From Acanthopleura granulata (taxonomy: Eukaryota; Mollusca; Polyplacophora; Chitonida; Chitonidae): a stretch of DNA of 64,000 nucleotides. Below, one piece after another: positions 34,645 through 47,300 of this stretch. Both the position numbers and the translations under genes were made by a program. Positions within the stretch are counted from its first letter, which is position 1. Every line of letters starts with the position of its first letter. The notes beneath the pieces were generated by a model. That model made no database searches. It was not told the DNA's origin and saw only the letters and a program-made list of their open reading frames with translations. Where the stretch lies: positions 16,450,363 to 16,514,362 of the forward strand of contig JABBOT010000002.1 of NCBI GenBank assembly GCA_016165875.1, given 5' to 3'.

Positions 34645-36850
34645 ATGGGAGACAGTCCAGATCCAAAAGTGATTATCAATCAAAATGCAGTTGTTGAGCA
34701 AACAGATGAAGGAAATTCCAGCTTTGATGACCAATATGAGGATTCCACAGACTCAGACTTACCGGATATAACTGAAAATGGGGGTGAATCCAACTTGGTT
34801 CACTGTCAAGGTAATACGAGGAGGCAACACTTACCATCTGAAGCCTCACATCATGTGAAAAGGGATAATTCACATGCTCATGGGTTTGGGGATTTTTCCT
34901 CTTATGAAAATGAGCGAAGTGCCATTATCAAGCTAAAACCAGATCCATATGATGGTAAACATGACTATGAGGAATATTCCTCAAACTTTCTTGGCTGTGC
35001 AGAGCTAGGATTGTGGATATCACGTGAGAATGTACAATCCTTAGATATTTTATACTGGTCTTTCTGAAGAAGAGAAACGTTTCTTCCCTGCACTAATCAG
35101 TAAGCTAGAGGAACGTTTCGGTAGTAGTCGTCAGCAGAATAAATGGCTCACTAAACTTGAAGGCAGGCTACGTCAACCTGACGAAACTATCTCAACTCTG
35201 GGCGATGACCTGTGACAAAAGGCACGTGAAGCATTTGCTAATCAAGATGTTTATGCTCAAGAGTCTTTAGCTTCACACCATTATTGGTTGACAGTGGGTT
35301 AACTATGACACTACTGTCCAAGGAAATATATGACGGTATACCTTTAATGTTAAGACCGACACTGAGACGACAACTTGACCCCATTCTCAGTGCAAACGGA
35401 GAAAAACTAGACCTTTATGCTTCTGCTGAGTTGGGTTTGCAGTTGGATAAAACTGTCTATCGTCACAGCATTATAGTATGTAACATAACAATTCCAGGAA
35501 TACTTGGGCAAGGTTTTATCTTAAAACACGTATCAAAGATTGATTATAAGTGGTTAAAGCTGGAAACTGAAAAATCTCCCATACCTTGATGGATTGGTGG
35601 TGAAACACAGATGACCTGTGTTGTTAAACTTGAAAAGACCATGGTAACATCAGGTTATTCTGTTGGGTGGCCACCAATCTTTATACTTTGTTCTGTGCAC
35701 CAAGAAGGATGGCTTAACCAGGTTCTGCATAGACTGAAGGAAGGTTAATAATGTGAATAAGTAAGACGCATATCCTGTTTCGGCTTACCCAATTCCTAGT
35801 CAAGCTTTTATTCTTGACACTGACGCTAGTGACACAGCAGTTGGTGTGGTACTTTCTCAGGAATTTGACAGGTGTGAAAAGCTGAGCCTTAAACAACCCA
35901 CAGAACAAAGAGCACGCTGGTTAGAAACACTAGGGACGTATAACCTACAGGTAAAACATCCTGCAGGACATAGCCCTACAAACGCTGATGCACTATTCGG
36001 GATACCATGTAAAGTATTTGCGAAACAGCAGGAACGACAGGATTGAGTTATTCATGCCACTGATTTGTCATCTTGGATGGTATCTTACAGAAAAGATGGG
36101 TAGATAATGGCAGAACTCTGCCACAGTTAATAGTTCTGGAGTTATAGAATCAGGCTGTTATGGTGGGGTGTTTCACTGAATGGACATAAGCAGTAGCTTT
36201 ACCAGACCAAGAAAGCTCTGCAGTTGCCAACTTTGTCCGCAGACTTGGAATTCCTATGCAAATCCATTCAGATGAAGGACAAATTCTGAATCTCATGTTT
36301 TCCATTGTATGGGTGATCTCTTACAGATTCACAAAACTAGGAGTACAAGTATGAGACCGCAGTCAAACGAAAGAGTAGAATGGCTTAACCGTACATTTGC
36401 CTCCATGCTAATGATGTATTGTGAAAAGGACCAAAGAAGATGGGGTGAGTGCATGCCCAAGGTCATGATGGCATACAGGGCATCTAAACATTCAAGCGCT
36501 TCAAGCAAGTGGAAAGTCCTGATGAGGACTGTTGCAACTTAGACCTTGATTCATATCTAGTAGACTTACGAAGAAGTCTGCCACGGGCACACAACATTGC
36601 AAGAGTTGTCCCAAAACAGAGAACGGAATATCAGAACCGTCATTACGATACAAGGTCAAAAAAACGAGTTCTTGAACCTGGTCAGCCTGTTCAGATATAC
36701 TCATATCACAGTGGAATAGACCCTTCGTCATAACAAAGAGAATTGATGATACGACATACATGGTGAAAAGGTCACCAAGGCAACCAGAACTTGTTTATCA
36801 CATTGACCGTCTCATGGAGTACAAGGGCAATAAAACACCTACTTAGGGAA
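34645..36850 (+). pseudogene. Decayed Ty3/gypsy LTR retrotransposon with reverse transcriptase deleted
   Basis: Pieces of a gypsy-type polyprotein in the expected order, broken by deletions, frameshifts and stops. A gag-like capsid segment runs from 34645 (KLKPDPYDGKHDYEE) into other frames up to about 35275. A retropepsin segment at 35284-35586 begins LVDSGLTMTLLS, where the usual third residue after DSG is replaced. No reverse transcriptase motif is present between 35590 and 35780. RNase H is reduced to its start (FILDTDASDTAVGVVLSQ, about 35808) joined to its end (ARWLETLGTYNLQVKH, 35908-35955). The integrase retains HSDEGQ and the region around the catalytic glutamate (SNERVEWLNRTF, about 36364-36400) plus a C-terminal segment up to about 36820; the zinc-binding part is lost. 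The element cannot be autonomous. Confidence 0.88.
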
Positions 36851-38930
36851 GACGGTTTCAGACATACACTACTTCCTCTTAAGACATCTATGTACGGAAT
36901 AAACCTACAGTCCAAATCATACACATTCACCAATGGTGATGATCCATGGATTAGCTAGGATAGGATTCAACTGAGGAACTTAGTAGCCCATGGGTATGGG
37001 CAACACATCATTATGTGGCGTCAGGGAAGGCCTGATCAGCCTATGCCTGACGCACAAAGACTCTCCTAAGACTTCTTGCTTGATGTGAGATGGTTGGGTC
37101 CATGGTGCAACTTGAAATAATTTTGGGCGGAAGGCGGGGGGAGCATAATTTTAATTACGATGCAATTATGAAATGTAGCATGCATGCTTTCAATTCAGGT
37201 TATTTCCCCTTTGTATTATTATAAATATATTATCAAATCAATGTATCAGGTACATGCATTATAACCCTGAAGTTTTATAATTAATGTGTACTCTACTTGA
37301 TTGTACCCATATTGTACTGAATCTGACTGCAAGCGATGCATATACATATCTGAAAGCTATATACCGCGTTTGCCTGACATCTGTTACTGAAACTATTATC
37401 CTGTTCATCAAAGTTTCTTGAGCATGCATGATTCTTCAAACTCACCTTGCTCCAGTTCAGGTGTTTAGTGTTCCACTGTACTGTTCACACCTCTGTTATA
37501 ACGTTTTCTTATTGCTGGACTGATTTCTCATAACCAGCAGCAGTTGGTGGAAATCAACACCAATGTGACGCACATATTTGGTGGTGAACCGTCCAACTTC
37601 CGTCTGCTGTACACTGCATGAGAGAAAAGTTTTCCTAATTTCATCGTGTTAAGGTGCCAAGGCTTCACTTTCGTGATATTTACCCTGTATAACGCTCATA
37701 GAGACCATATAACGCTATCAACGACTATACTTTCGGCTTCCATGTTGATTGCAAGCTTGGCTCTGTTTTATCTTTGTGCTATATTTGGCGTTTAGTGGAT
37801 TAATATGCAGGACAGTGACGCTAATCATCCTTTGATTTCAGTCGTCAGACAGTAGGACTTCGATAGTGATTCGGCCTAGTTCGACGCGCCATATTCTGCA
37901 CTCTGATTTAAGAACCTATAAACTACTGGTTCGATCGCATCAAACTCAGTGACGTTGGAAAGATCAGATTCTAAGCTTTCTAATTATACTTGTGTCTTTC
38001 ATGATAGATTTTAGTACTTGTATCATGTCGGATCATGTCGTCTTCGGCGAAACGCCACAGCACGCTCCTTGTTTACAAGCTGTGTCAATATCAAAATGAA
38101 AAAGAATTTTACATCCTTTTCTGATATCTAGACATAGTTATTTACTTTATTTATATTCTGAAGCTTATTTAACAATTATCTTCAATAATTCAACCGATGA
38201 GATAGATGGCCACATAGTTGGCTGTTTTAAGTTGCCAAAGCATTAGACAATTTCACTTTTGTGAAACGGCCTAGTCAATTTTTTTCGTAGCTTGCTTACA
38301 TTAATCGGCTAATGGCTCTTAGTCCACTAACCGACCTTAGACGGCTACTGAAGTTTAGTAAAACAGGCCGGTATCGGTCGTCTTTAGAATGGAGCGACAT
38401 GCATAATACACACATGCGAGACACTCAAGAGTAAGACAATCTGTACGCTCACCCTGTTCATCCAAATTCCACTCACAGGAACAACCATGCGAACGAGACA
38501 GACTGACGGTGTGCTGTAGCCTGTCACTGCGGTTGATCTTATCCACGTTACAACTATAAGATATTCCGCAAAATGAATTTCTTTTGTCCACATGGATTAT
38601 GTCTGCCTGGCAAGTATACATCACCCGTCGTAAATCCGGTCGGTTCAAATTCAAGACTGAATCACCTTTAGGAAAATCTCATTTTAGTTATCGCTATCGT
38701 AACTTTGACAAACTAACGTTCTAATGATTAATCCAGTAACTCATATTTACTTGAAAAGGATATCTGTGTTGGGTGTTTTTTAAATTACTTCTTAGTTCTG
38801 TGATTTTCCGTTCATGCTTACTGATCTCCGGCTGTAGATTTTCCAAAAGGTTTTCCCAGTTTACAGCTTTACTGAACAACCTTGACCTTGGGTTTGGGAT
38901 TAGGAAAAGAGGAAATAAGACGGCGGCAAG
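36851..38930 (+). other. 3' flank of the gypsy element and upstream region of TMEM9
   Basis: A purine-rich tract (GGGCGGAAGGCGGGGGGAGC, 37125-37144) is placed like a polypurine tract before a 3' LTR, but no copy of the candidate 5' LTR follows. The rest, up to 38930, should contain the TMEM9 promoter; the last 60 bp are purine-rich. On the minus strand 38453-38606 forms a 51-codon stretch bounded by an acceptor and a GTGAGC donor, unrecognised and possibly chance. Confidence 0.4.
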
Positions 38931-41900
38931 ATGACACCTTCAACCTTGATGTTATGGTTATTAACTCTGGCAACGTTTTTCGCGTTGACAACGCAGGTAA
39001 ACCTGTTTATTTTTTAAAGCATATGAAATATTTACTGTCTCAAAGTCTTTTCGCATGAAATGCGGGAAATCGCCACTGATTGCTTAACGTTGTTGTTGCA
39101 CTACATCTTCCGTCATGTATTCATTTTCAATGAAACGCACACAGGGGAAAAACGGGCTGCGGACTCCGACTGGGACAACTAACATAATATAATTTACCGT
39201 TGCTCACGCTGGTTAATCTTCGTGAGGGTCAAGGGATGAAATGTCCTTGTTTACTTTATTGATTTACTTCATAGGCTTGTGCATAGAACCAGTGTACATT
39301 GTACAGTTAGTGCATGCCATTGTGAGACGGTATATCTGGAATTATTACACCTCATAGTTAGCCCCAGACTGCTATTTCAACCCTTAGTTTATATACTAAA
39401 TTGACGAGCCATTGATGTGGACTCCCCCCTCCTCCCGAAATCACTGTGCACCATGCTGGCAAGTCCATCAGATTCCTCCCTGATCGCCAACATGTGGTAA
39501 ATTCGGTGTGCAGACATTCCTCGACATACTTACTCCGCCCAGATGGACATCAAAATTTAGAACTTTGCTGAGAGTTTTGGATTAAAAAACTACTCAAGGG
39601 ATAAGTTCCGACCTGACCTCCAAGCTGGGCCAAGCAGGTTTGTTGAGGAATGTCTGCACACCAGATTTACCACATGTAGGCATCCAATGAGGAACCTGTT
39701 GGAATTGGTCAGCTGGTTCACTGTGATTTTGGGGGGAAGAGCCAGCATCCATGACGGCACCAGTCCAGTGTAGAAAATCATTATGGATGCAGAGTATCTA
39801 AGCCACAGTGGCAAGCAATGGTAGGGCTGGGCTTTCACACCAAATCAGATAAATCCTTTCTAAACGATGTTCGGTGTCCAAAACAGGTCTCAACTATGGC
39901 ACATACCTAATAACTCTGCCTCACAGATCACCTTATTTAACATCCACTGGGTTATGGCATGCCAGCCCGAAATTTGTGACACGGTCATTCCTAGAGAGGA
40001 GGCCATTTTGCATTAACCACAATTATGGGTGTTGAGTTCACGTTACTGTGATGGCACATGCACGTTAAACTCGAAAACCTGGACATTGCTTCATGACCAT
40101 TGTGCATCATGTTTTGTGGAATATCATGAGACCGTGTATGGACCAATGGAAACCAAGAGTCACCCTGTGACGTATAATAATCTTTAATACTTTACATTTA
40201 GTCCGAGTAGATTGACTATAGGGGCTGTCTAAAGGAGGAGAACGACAGACCAGATGGATATAAAGATGGCTGCTGTATGAGTAAACCAGTGAATACAATT
40301 TGAGGAATATTCACAAAAGTGGATGCTTTTAGTTTTTTATTTTCTTTCAGGCAGTCCCTTGGATTATTTTTTCCACACAGATTCAAAATTTTTTGCTATT
40401 GGGCTGTTAATAGTATCGTGATTTTGCATTATCTGAAATAAAGTCAGCTACAAATTATTCAGAAGTCCAGCTTTCAACTGTTAGCCTCGATTCAAGTGTA
40501 AAGGTGTACTGGTTAAGTGACGAGGTAAATCTTGGCTCTCTTGAAATCGCTGGCTTCATCTCCAAAAACAAAACTTGTTTCAAAAAAAGTTTACCATTAC
40601 AAAATAATGAGTGACAATAGGAAAAGGAGATGCTACAGTGTGGATTTCACGACTGTAATTCTTCAAACTTTTCGCATGTTTGCAAGGTGTTCAATCAAGT
40701 ATATTCTGAAGGCATCAGTCTGTGTTGGCTGATATAATTATACATTTTGTGAAGCCCAGAAACTGACCAATCCAACCGATGACGTTTTGTCTCCAAAATC
40801 AAATTAGGAACATGCATAAATTGCACTGAAAGTTGCTCTTTCATATGGGAAAAGGTTGAGAAATTAGGGAAACTAGAGTTGTTGATAGTTTATTCCTGCT
40901 CCAATTTGTTATTGTACTGCGTGCATGGCCTTTGACTAGAGATTGAACAGCCATGTTAATGACGTATACAAATATTTCTCAACATACGAGTCAGTGTACT
41001 CCTATAACACGTAGGTGATATTTAGTCACATCACTCTGATCACAGTCCTAAGGTTAGTGTTAACAGTCCAACCCTAACAAATCGGTATCTTTCAGCCAGG
41101 CTTAAGGTGAGATCACAGTGTTCTATTATAGTTACACCCTGAGTGTTCCTCCATGTATTCTTAGTCAAAGCCACATTTTGGTTGTTGACATAGCTTATAA
41201 GAATGAAACCAGAAGACAGACATCGTTGTCTGAACTTTCCTCAACCTTGACATCACTATCTACATTTCAGAAAACCATCAAATTCTATCCCCTGGGAAAC
41301 AAATGTTAGCAATTGTTTGATGCTGAACTGCCCTATGTTCTGTCGCATTCATAGTCATATGATGGATGGAAAAACTAGATAATATCGGCTCAGTCCCAGG
41401 GGAATTGAGGTGTCTTCCTTGAACATGCCTGGGGCATGCACACATGCTAATCTGGTCCTCACCCTCATACTACTAGGCTCTAATTTGTAAATACATGTAG
41501 CTGGTGTTCTGTTTTTAGGCACAGTATGGAGATACAAGATGCAAGTGTGTGTGCCCAGCTCAGAATGATGGCAACAGCACGGCTAGACTCAAGAAAGTCT
41601 TTGTGAAAGACCTTCCTGCTAATGAATGGTAACTACATGTAATAAACCACACTAGTGTTTCTCTTAAATTGGGCTGAGATTAAATCTTATAAATGTCTGT
41701 ATTCAAGCTTGTTTATCAGTAGGGGCATCCATGGGCAAGTAGCTTAAGCACTAGTGCAGCACGGTGACTCAGGAGCCTCCCACCTCTGCAGTCGCTGAGA
41801 GTTCAAGTCGAGCTGAAGCTGGCTTGCACTATGGTCCTGCGTGGGAAGAATTGCTGGGAACCTGCGGATGGTCATGCGTTTCCCGCCGGGCTCGGCCAAG

Positions 41901-44900
41901 TTTCCTCCCACCATAATGCTGGCTGCCATTGTGTTTATGCTCTTGAGTTATAGAATACCAGTCAAGTAAGCAAATAAGTAATTAGTTATTAGTACCTTTG
42001 CTATGTTAACACATACACTTATAATATCATCAATACAGAAGAGGGAAGCAGCCCATGATCTAATGGTTACACTTATGCTTGCTTTTAAATTATTGGAACA
42101 CCAGAAGGCATGAATTCTAACCTCACAAGGAACTTTTAGATTCCCCCGCTCTCGCTGCGTATGGGGCCTTGCTAACACTAAGCAGCCAGCGTCCTTGTGT
42201 GACCAGGTGTCTTCCAACAGCATGGTGTGCATACATGTATCTGTAGATATCTGATATACTAGTATATGTTCGATCATCACTAACTTGCCAAAGATTGGTG
42301 GGTTATGCCAGGCATTCAGGTTTACCCCGCCTATAGAGTACAGACCACTATCATGAACAATTCTTATGTACAGCATTAAACAATTGGTTAAGAAAATAAA
42401 TCAGTACTGAGGAGCTCAATTTCCAGCATCCTTTAATTTCCATGTCCACACCATGTGCCACTGGAATGGCATTAAACATGATTTTACTGAAAGGTAGTAT
42501 TAATTGTATTAAATGAAATGATTTATATGCATTACAACCCACAAGTTTGCAACAGCCACTGGCTGACAGGTAATGAAACATACAGCTACACTTTACATGT
42601 CTCACACATGCTGTTAGTTTTGTTTTTATATTCTAATGAGAAGAAATGAATGATAGTACAAGCCGGCACACAAGACAGACAAGTTTTCAAATATGTTTTC
42701 AGTATATGTGTAGGCCATGAAGATGGCAAGATTTTTGGTTTTTTTTGGCAATTTTTGTTTTTCCTGTTTGCAGTAAATGTGATATGGTGGTGAGCCCTCT
42801 GCCACCGGATACTCCAGGCTTCTGCCTATCCTGTGAGTGCAACTATGAATATAGAAATACAACAACCATCAAGGTATGTACACTGAGACATGGGCAGTGT
42901 TCAAACTTAAGAAACTTGCATACATGTACAATTATTGATCCTTCATTGACCTGGAAATGTTTACTGCCTAATTTATAAAATGAGAAAATGAGATTTTGTG
43001 TTTGAGTATCGCTGCCTGGACTGTGGAAGTTGTATCAGGAGGGTTACCACATGGGGGACAATGCAGAGGAAATGATTTAAAATCCCCACCCCAAGCCCCT
43101 CCAGTGATTTTGACTATGCTGCAGATTTTGCCCAGATCCACAGGCTGCTATTGATCTTAAAAAAGTGTTTTGAGCTTTGTTTGGAGACGGCATTACAGTG
43201 TGTGACCTAAAATTTCAACCATGACTATTTTTCCTTTTCCTGATTCTGCATGCCCTGATGATCTTGACAAGGTCTTGTGATTTTTGTTTGCCAGGTCGGG
43301 GTATACCCTAGGTTTATATCCTTGGAAAGTGTATGTTTCAGTGTCAGAAGTGATATTTTACAATGTTATTTTCCCCTGTGCACTTTTTCAGCCCAAAAGT
43401 TGGATCATGTACCATGTGGTTGTTTTTCTTAGGAATCTGTCAGGTCTCTTCTGCTTGTAACTTATATGTACCTAGAGTAAATTAATTTTATGACACAGAT
43501 ACCTGTATTTGTGGGACAGGTAATGTAAAAATGTCAGAATTGTCTTCATAGCCTTTAAGTTTAACAATTACACATGTATTAAGGTGCAAAGAAGACCACC
43601 TAGAAAAACCAGTGAAGTAGTTATGACATTCAAATCCTAGTGAGGGACTAATGTCTGAATGCTAGTGAGGAAGGAACATTCCAATGCTAGTGAGGAAGGA
43701 ACAGTCCAGTGCTAGTGAGGAAGGAACATTTCAATGCTAGTGAGGAAGGAACACTCCAATGCTAGCGAGACATTTGTTTTTTTCTTTTGCTTTGTAAAAT
43801 ACTTCTACTGCGAATGACAGATAAAGTGCTTTTTGTTGTTGTTTGCTTTTTTCTTCTAGGTGGTTGTTATCTTCATTATCTGCGTGGTTTCCCTCCTCTT
43901 TGTCTACATGCTGTTCATGCTCGGCCTCGACCCTTTCCTTGTTCAGCGACGCAACAAATACCATGAGCAAATGAACGAGGAGGTGAATTTGGTAACTGTA
44001 TATGGGCACTGGTCTGGCCTGTCGTCTCCTTCTTTTGTCCTGTGGAACGCAGCTCCAATTCTCCAGGCATTTTCACCCATTCTAGCACTGAATAATTGTC
44101 TTGTCTGTGGAAGCTTTTTTTATGTCAGACCACAAAATTTCCTCCTTTCTTTATGTGAAAGGTTAGGCAGTGAAGTGACATTTTACTTCTTCTTTTGCTG
44201 AAAGCATATCACAGCAAAGTTTTTCACTTCAGCTTGTTTACCTTTATGGGTGGAAACTTGTTGAATTGTTTGCTCATTAGTATTAGCATCCCCATAGTTT
44301 GGTTGTTGGCTTCATTTTCATCAGATTATGGGTATGTAACCCGTAAAATATAAGGATGGTTATAGAAACGACTCTCAATTTTGGAAGTTTATGAATGCTG
44401 ATATTTAATTTCGTCTGATAGCAACATTGGGACCTTTAATCATCATAGGGAATGATTTGACTTCTGTAATCTCAGTTACCCTGAATTTAAGGGAAAAAAA
44501 ACTGGATTAAAATGTAGAAGGAGGAATTCCTGTTCTTCCTGAAAATTTCAGATAAGATAAATACATGTAATTTTTTTCCTAAATACATGTACTTTTTTTC
44601 CAATTTCGTGTTTTTACTAGTACTTTAGAAAATGATAGTAATATTCTTAAGTATGAGATACATCTTTTTGTTTTCTTTTTTTTTTTTTTTTCCTTTTTTT
44701 TAGGGCTTCTTCGAACACTTTCTATTAAACAGACATACATGTAGAGAACATTGGAACCTCGCTGATTTTAAGATGCTTTATTTAATGTACTAATGTGTTC
44801 AAGTGCAAAATTCTGATTTGTTTGGGTAAAACTTGTTTTAATGGATGAAGTCGCATCTCACATTTTTACAAAGCTTGGCCCAGAGTGAATTTCTTTTGCT

Positions 44901-46333
44901 CGATCTCATTACCCGCTTGCAGATAATTCTTCTGAAAAAATATTTAAGCTACTTGCAGGATTAGTTGTTTAAAACAGAATTTTCATTCACTGTGTTTGAA
45001 AATTAAAAATACTTGCACCCTGCATGTCTGTTTTGCTAACCAGGGTCATGAGAAACTAAGTATATGTTTATGGTGGTCTAATCTGGTTAAAGCGGTCAGT
45101 AAATACAGGAATACCTGCAAGATTCAGTTTTCACATCGCAATTCAAACTCCTGATAATTGTTCACTCAAATAATATTTGTGGTGAAAAAACAAAAAAAAC
45201 CTGAGAAATAGCTATGATTTACCTGCACACCTGTTGTACAATGTTTGGTATTGGAACACACTTTGTACGCCGTCTTAAAATAACGCCATTGCCTTGTTAC
45301 AGCCCTTAGAAAGCTAACTGTTTTTGGTGGGACGTCACCTGTGGCCATAAACATGTGCCTTATCATGAATTAAGAAAACTAAGGCCGGCACTATCTAAAA
45401 TCCTTATAATATACACACGAGAAATAAATGATTTCAGAAAATTCTTCGTTTGGTATATCAATTTATATGCTGGTTAAAATCATACTGACTAAGGTAAGTC
45501 TGAACTGTTTTCTAATGATGGTTTGATCAAACTCTGGCGGCCAAGCTCAAAGGTAAGTTCACGTTAAGGGGAATTGAGAAGTTGTCATTCAAGAAGCCAC
45601 GTGTACATGTAAGTCCAAATAATCATGAATTCACTGGATCCTCTCTAGAAACTGACATATATACATGTAATAAAGACTAAACCTTAGTCTCAGAACGTGA
45701 GGCCACACTGATTAGCGGGATGTATGGTTGCGGTTTTTACTTGACTCCTACTTTCTCTCTCACTCTCCTTGCTGTGCAGGCTAGTGCCCCTGCAGTTTGC
45801 TTTGTTTATTTGCATATTTACTAACCACCAACCTAGATTGTTTTCTCATTGAATTACTACTTATGATCTGATTTTTTTTTCCCTTTTTTGGGGGGAAAAT
45901 TTATCATTATATTCTACTTTAATCCATATGTTTGTTTTAGTACTATTCCTTTGGCACAACTTCTCTGATCATATGAATTTTAATTTTCGATTTGTCTTTG
46001 TCTTTCTCTGTGCCTCGTTTGACTTTTGAACAATATTTCTGTACAACTCTGAGTTTGTCTATCGTTTCAGCTATGGTGCCAGGGTAACATGAAATCCATC
46101 TGATTTGAACACCAAGTGTCAAGGTTATAATTTTGTGCACTTACTGACCTTCATTGTTCTGTCTCCAGGACGACCAGACTGTGACTCAGGTTCCCATTGA
46201 ACCGCGACACCCAGACCGACTTCCCCGACAGCGCTCCATCATCCACCGCGTCACTGACGAACAGAAAAAGTGGAAGGGTGTCGTACAAGCCCAGAGACAG
46301 AGCGTCTATGACAGCCACTCCATGCTTAACTGA
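38931..46333 (+). CDS. TMEM9: TMEM9-family lysosomal/endosomal membrane protein (5 coding exons)
   Basis: Single-pass glycoprotein of late endosomes and lysosomes; vertebrate TMEM9 and TMEM9B are linked in the literature to vacuolar ATPase and CLC-type chloride transport. Exons 38931-38996, 41519-41628, 42774-42873, 43860-43982 and 46169-46333 join in phase to give 187 residues (human TMEM9 183). Residues 1-22 form a signal peptide (MLWLLTLATFFALT). The luminal domain is cysteine-rich, with CKCVCP at 30-35 and FCLSCECNYEYRNTTTIK ending at 92, the strongest family signature. Residues 93-113 are the transmembrane helix. The cytosolic tail has GLDPFLVQRRNKYHEQ and ends with KKWKGVVQAQRQSVYDSHSM. 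Asn41 is a possible glycosylation site. All introns are GT-AG. Whether it corresponds to TMEM9 or TMEM9B cannot be said, since that split is probably vertebrate-specific. Confidence 0.95.
39421..39743. repeat. Long inverted repeat (foldback) in TMEM9 intron 1
   Basis: Arms at 39421-39548 and 39619-39743 are imperfect reverse complements separated by about 70 bp. The inner part is strongest: ACATGTGGTAAATTCGGTGT plus GCAGACATTCCTC pairs with GAGGAATGTCTGCACACCAG plus ATTTACCACATGT. It could be a foldback or MITE-type element, or a hairpin RNA source; no known family was recognised. Confidence 0.85.
40652..41158 (+). mobile_element. MITE, long composite form of family A (3' end lost)
   Basis: It begins ACTGTAATTCTTCAAACTTT, runs through the short-form body (TATTCTGAAGGCATCAG, GTTTTGTCTCCAAAATCAAA) to a complete short-form end (GGGAAAAGGTTGAGAAATTA at about 40847), then continues into a second module found elsewhere only at 52205-52500. 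Bases 40919-41034 are almost identical to 52264-52378. The copy fades at GAGTGTTCCTCC, before the final inverted repeat. It is in TMEM9 intron 1. Confidence 0.85.
41722..41975 (+). repeat. Full-length SINE in TMEM9 intron 2
   Basis: Main-family copy with the tRNA-like head (GGGGCATCCATGGGCAAGTA), CAGGAGCCTCCCACC, box B-like GAGAGTTCAAGTCGAGCTG, body CTGCGGATGGTCATGCGTTT, and tail CTCTTGAGTTATAGAATACC followed by AGTCAAGTAAGCAAATAAGT. It begins 93 bp after exon 2. Confidence 0.88.
42050..42335 (+). repeat. Diverged SINE-like block in TMEM9 intron 2
   Basis: Its 3' part (TTGCCAAAGATTGGTGGGTT, then CATTCAGGTTTACCCCGCCT) matches the second-family body seen near 9060. The usual TTCTTGAG tail is missing, so the copy is 3' truncated or decayed. 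The region before it (GATCTAATGGTTACACTTAT, CATGAATTCTAACCTC) may be the tRNA-like head. Confidence 0.5.
43634..43772. repeat. 25-bp tandem repeat in TMEM9 intron 3
   Basis: Four near-exact units GCTAGTGAGGAAGGAACATT plus CCAAT start at 43661, 43686, 43711 and 43736, with degenerate partial units on each side. The array ends about 90 bp before the acceptor of exon 4, so it sits close to the splicing signals. Confidence 0.95.
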
Positions 46334-47300
46334 ATTATCTCCCTTCAGTCCACTCTCCTTAACCCGCTAATATGGTGGTCACATTCCAGAAGTCAGGCAT
46401 CAGCCAGTGTAAGGCAAAGGAGAGAAACTGTAAATCTGGTATGGGATATCCATTTATCTAACCTTACTGTCTGTGTTATCCAGTTCACAGTATTATTTCA
46501 CTGCGAGTTATCATAATCCGTGATAATCCTGTGGCATCATAAACATTATCAGATTGTTGTAGAAGCCCATTATGGCTCTAAGTAGTGCTGTAACTTATTA
46601 TTGAATGTTTAAGGTAATCCACCTGAGCAGGATGTAGTGTTTAGTGGACTTCACCTTGGTTAGAGGTGAGGTGATAGCATTGTGATCAGTGCCGGATTAA
46701 GCTAGTCAGTCCTATAGCATATTGTTGCAAAGGGGTGTTTTGAGAAGTATTAGTACACTTAATATATGAAAACATACATTTTTACTTGCATGGTGAAGTA
46801 ATTGAATTTGGTAATTTGTTTTGAAACAACATACACAATAACTAATATTTTTTGCATGCAGTAAGCCCTTCAATATATAAATTTCGGATATCAAAAGTAC
46901 TGAAACTGCAATGTTACAAGTTGCATTTTGAAGATGTAAAAATGATTCTGGATTTTACGCACACATTCATGGTCAGTGATGATTAGAGTGAGATTGTTCA
47001 ATCTGTTTTAGCCCATGTGGCTCCATAGTTCATTATTATGCCATTTGGGTTTTGAAAATGGACATTTTTTGATAACCACATCATTGCCAGATAATGAGAT
47101 ACCGATTTCACCAGACCACTTGAAAGTTTTTAGTGTGTGGTCCTGGAAAATGTGAGGCTCATAGCATGTGCTACTAGGTTAATCCCTCACTGGTTATGAT
47201 AACTGACTGGTATTTAATTGTGATTGTGTCATGTTAATATTGACGTGCCTAGTTATACTGTACCAGGAATACATGTACAAAATAAATCTGATACTGACCC
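46334..47300 (+). other. TMEM9 3' untranslated region with polyadenylation signal
   Basis: Sequence following the TMEM9 stop codon. An AATAAA at 47281-47286 is the first good polyadenylation hexamer, giving a 3' untranslated region of about 970 bases; another AATAAA is near 49828. No other gene is visible. Confidence 0.55.

Noticed and set aside
34106..37500. A matching pair of LTRs around the gypsy remnant
   Set aside because: I compared the candidate 5' LTR with the sequence after the purine-rich tract and saw no shared segment, so a 3' LTR cannot be claimed.
43986..44201. Reading frame of TMEM9 exon 4 continuing into the intron
   Set aside because: A clear donor follows codon EE at 43982 and the next exon resumes the family sequence; the read-through is intronic.
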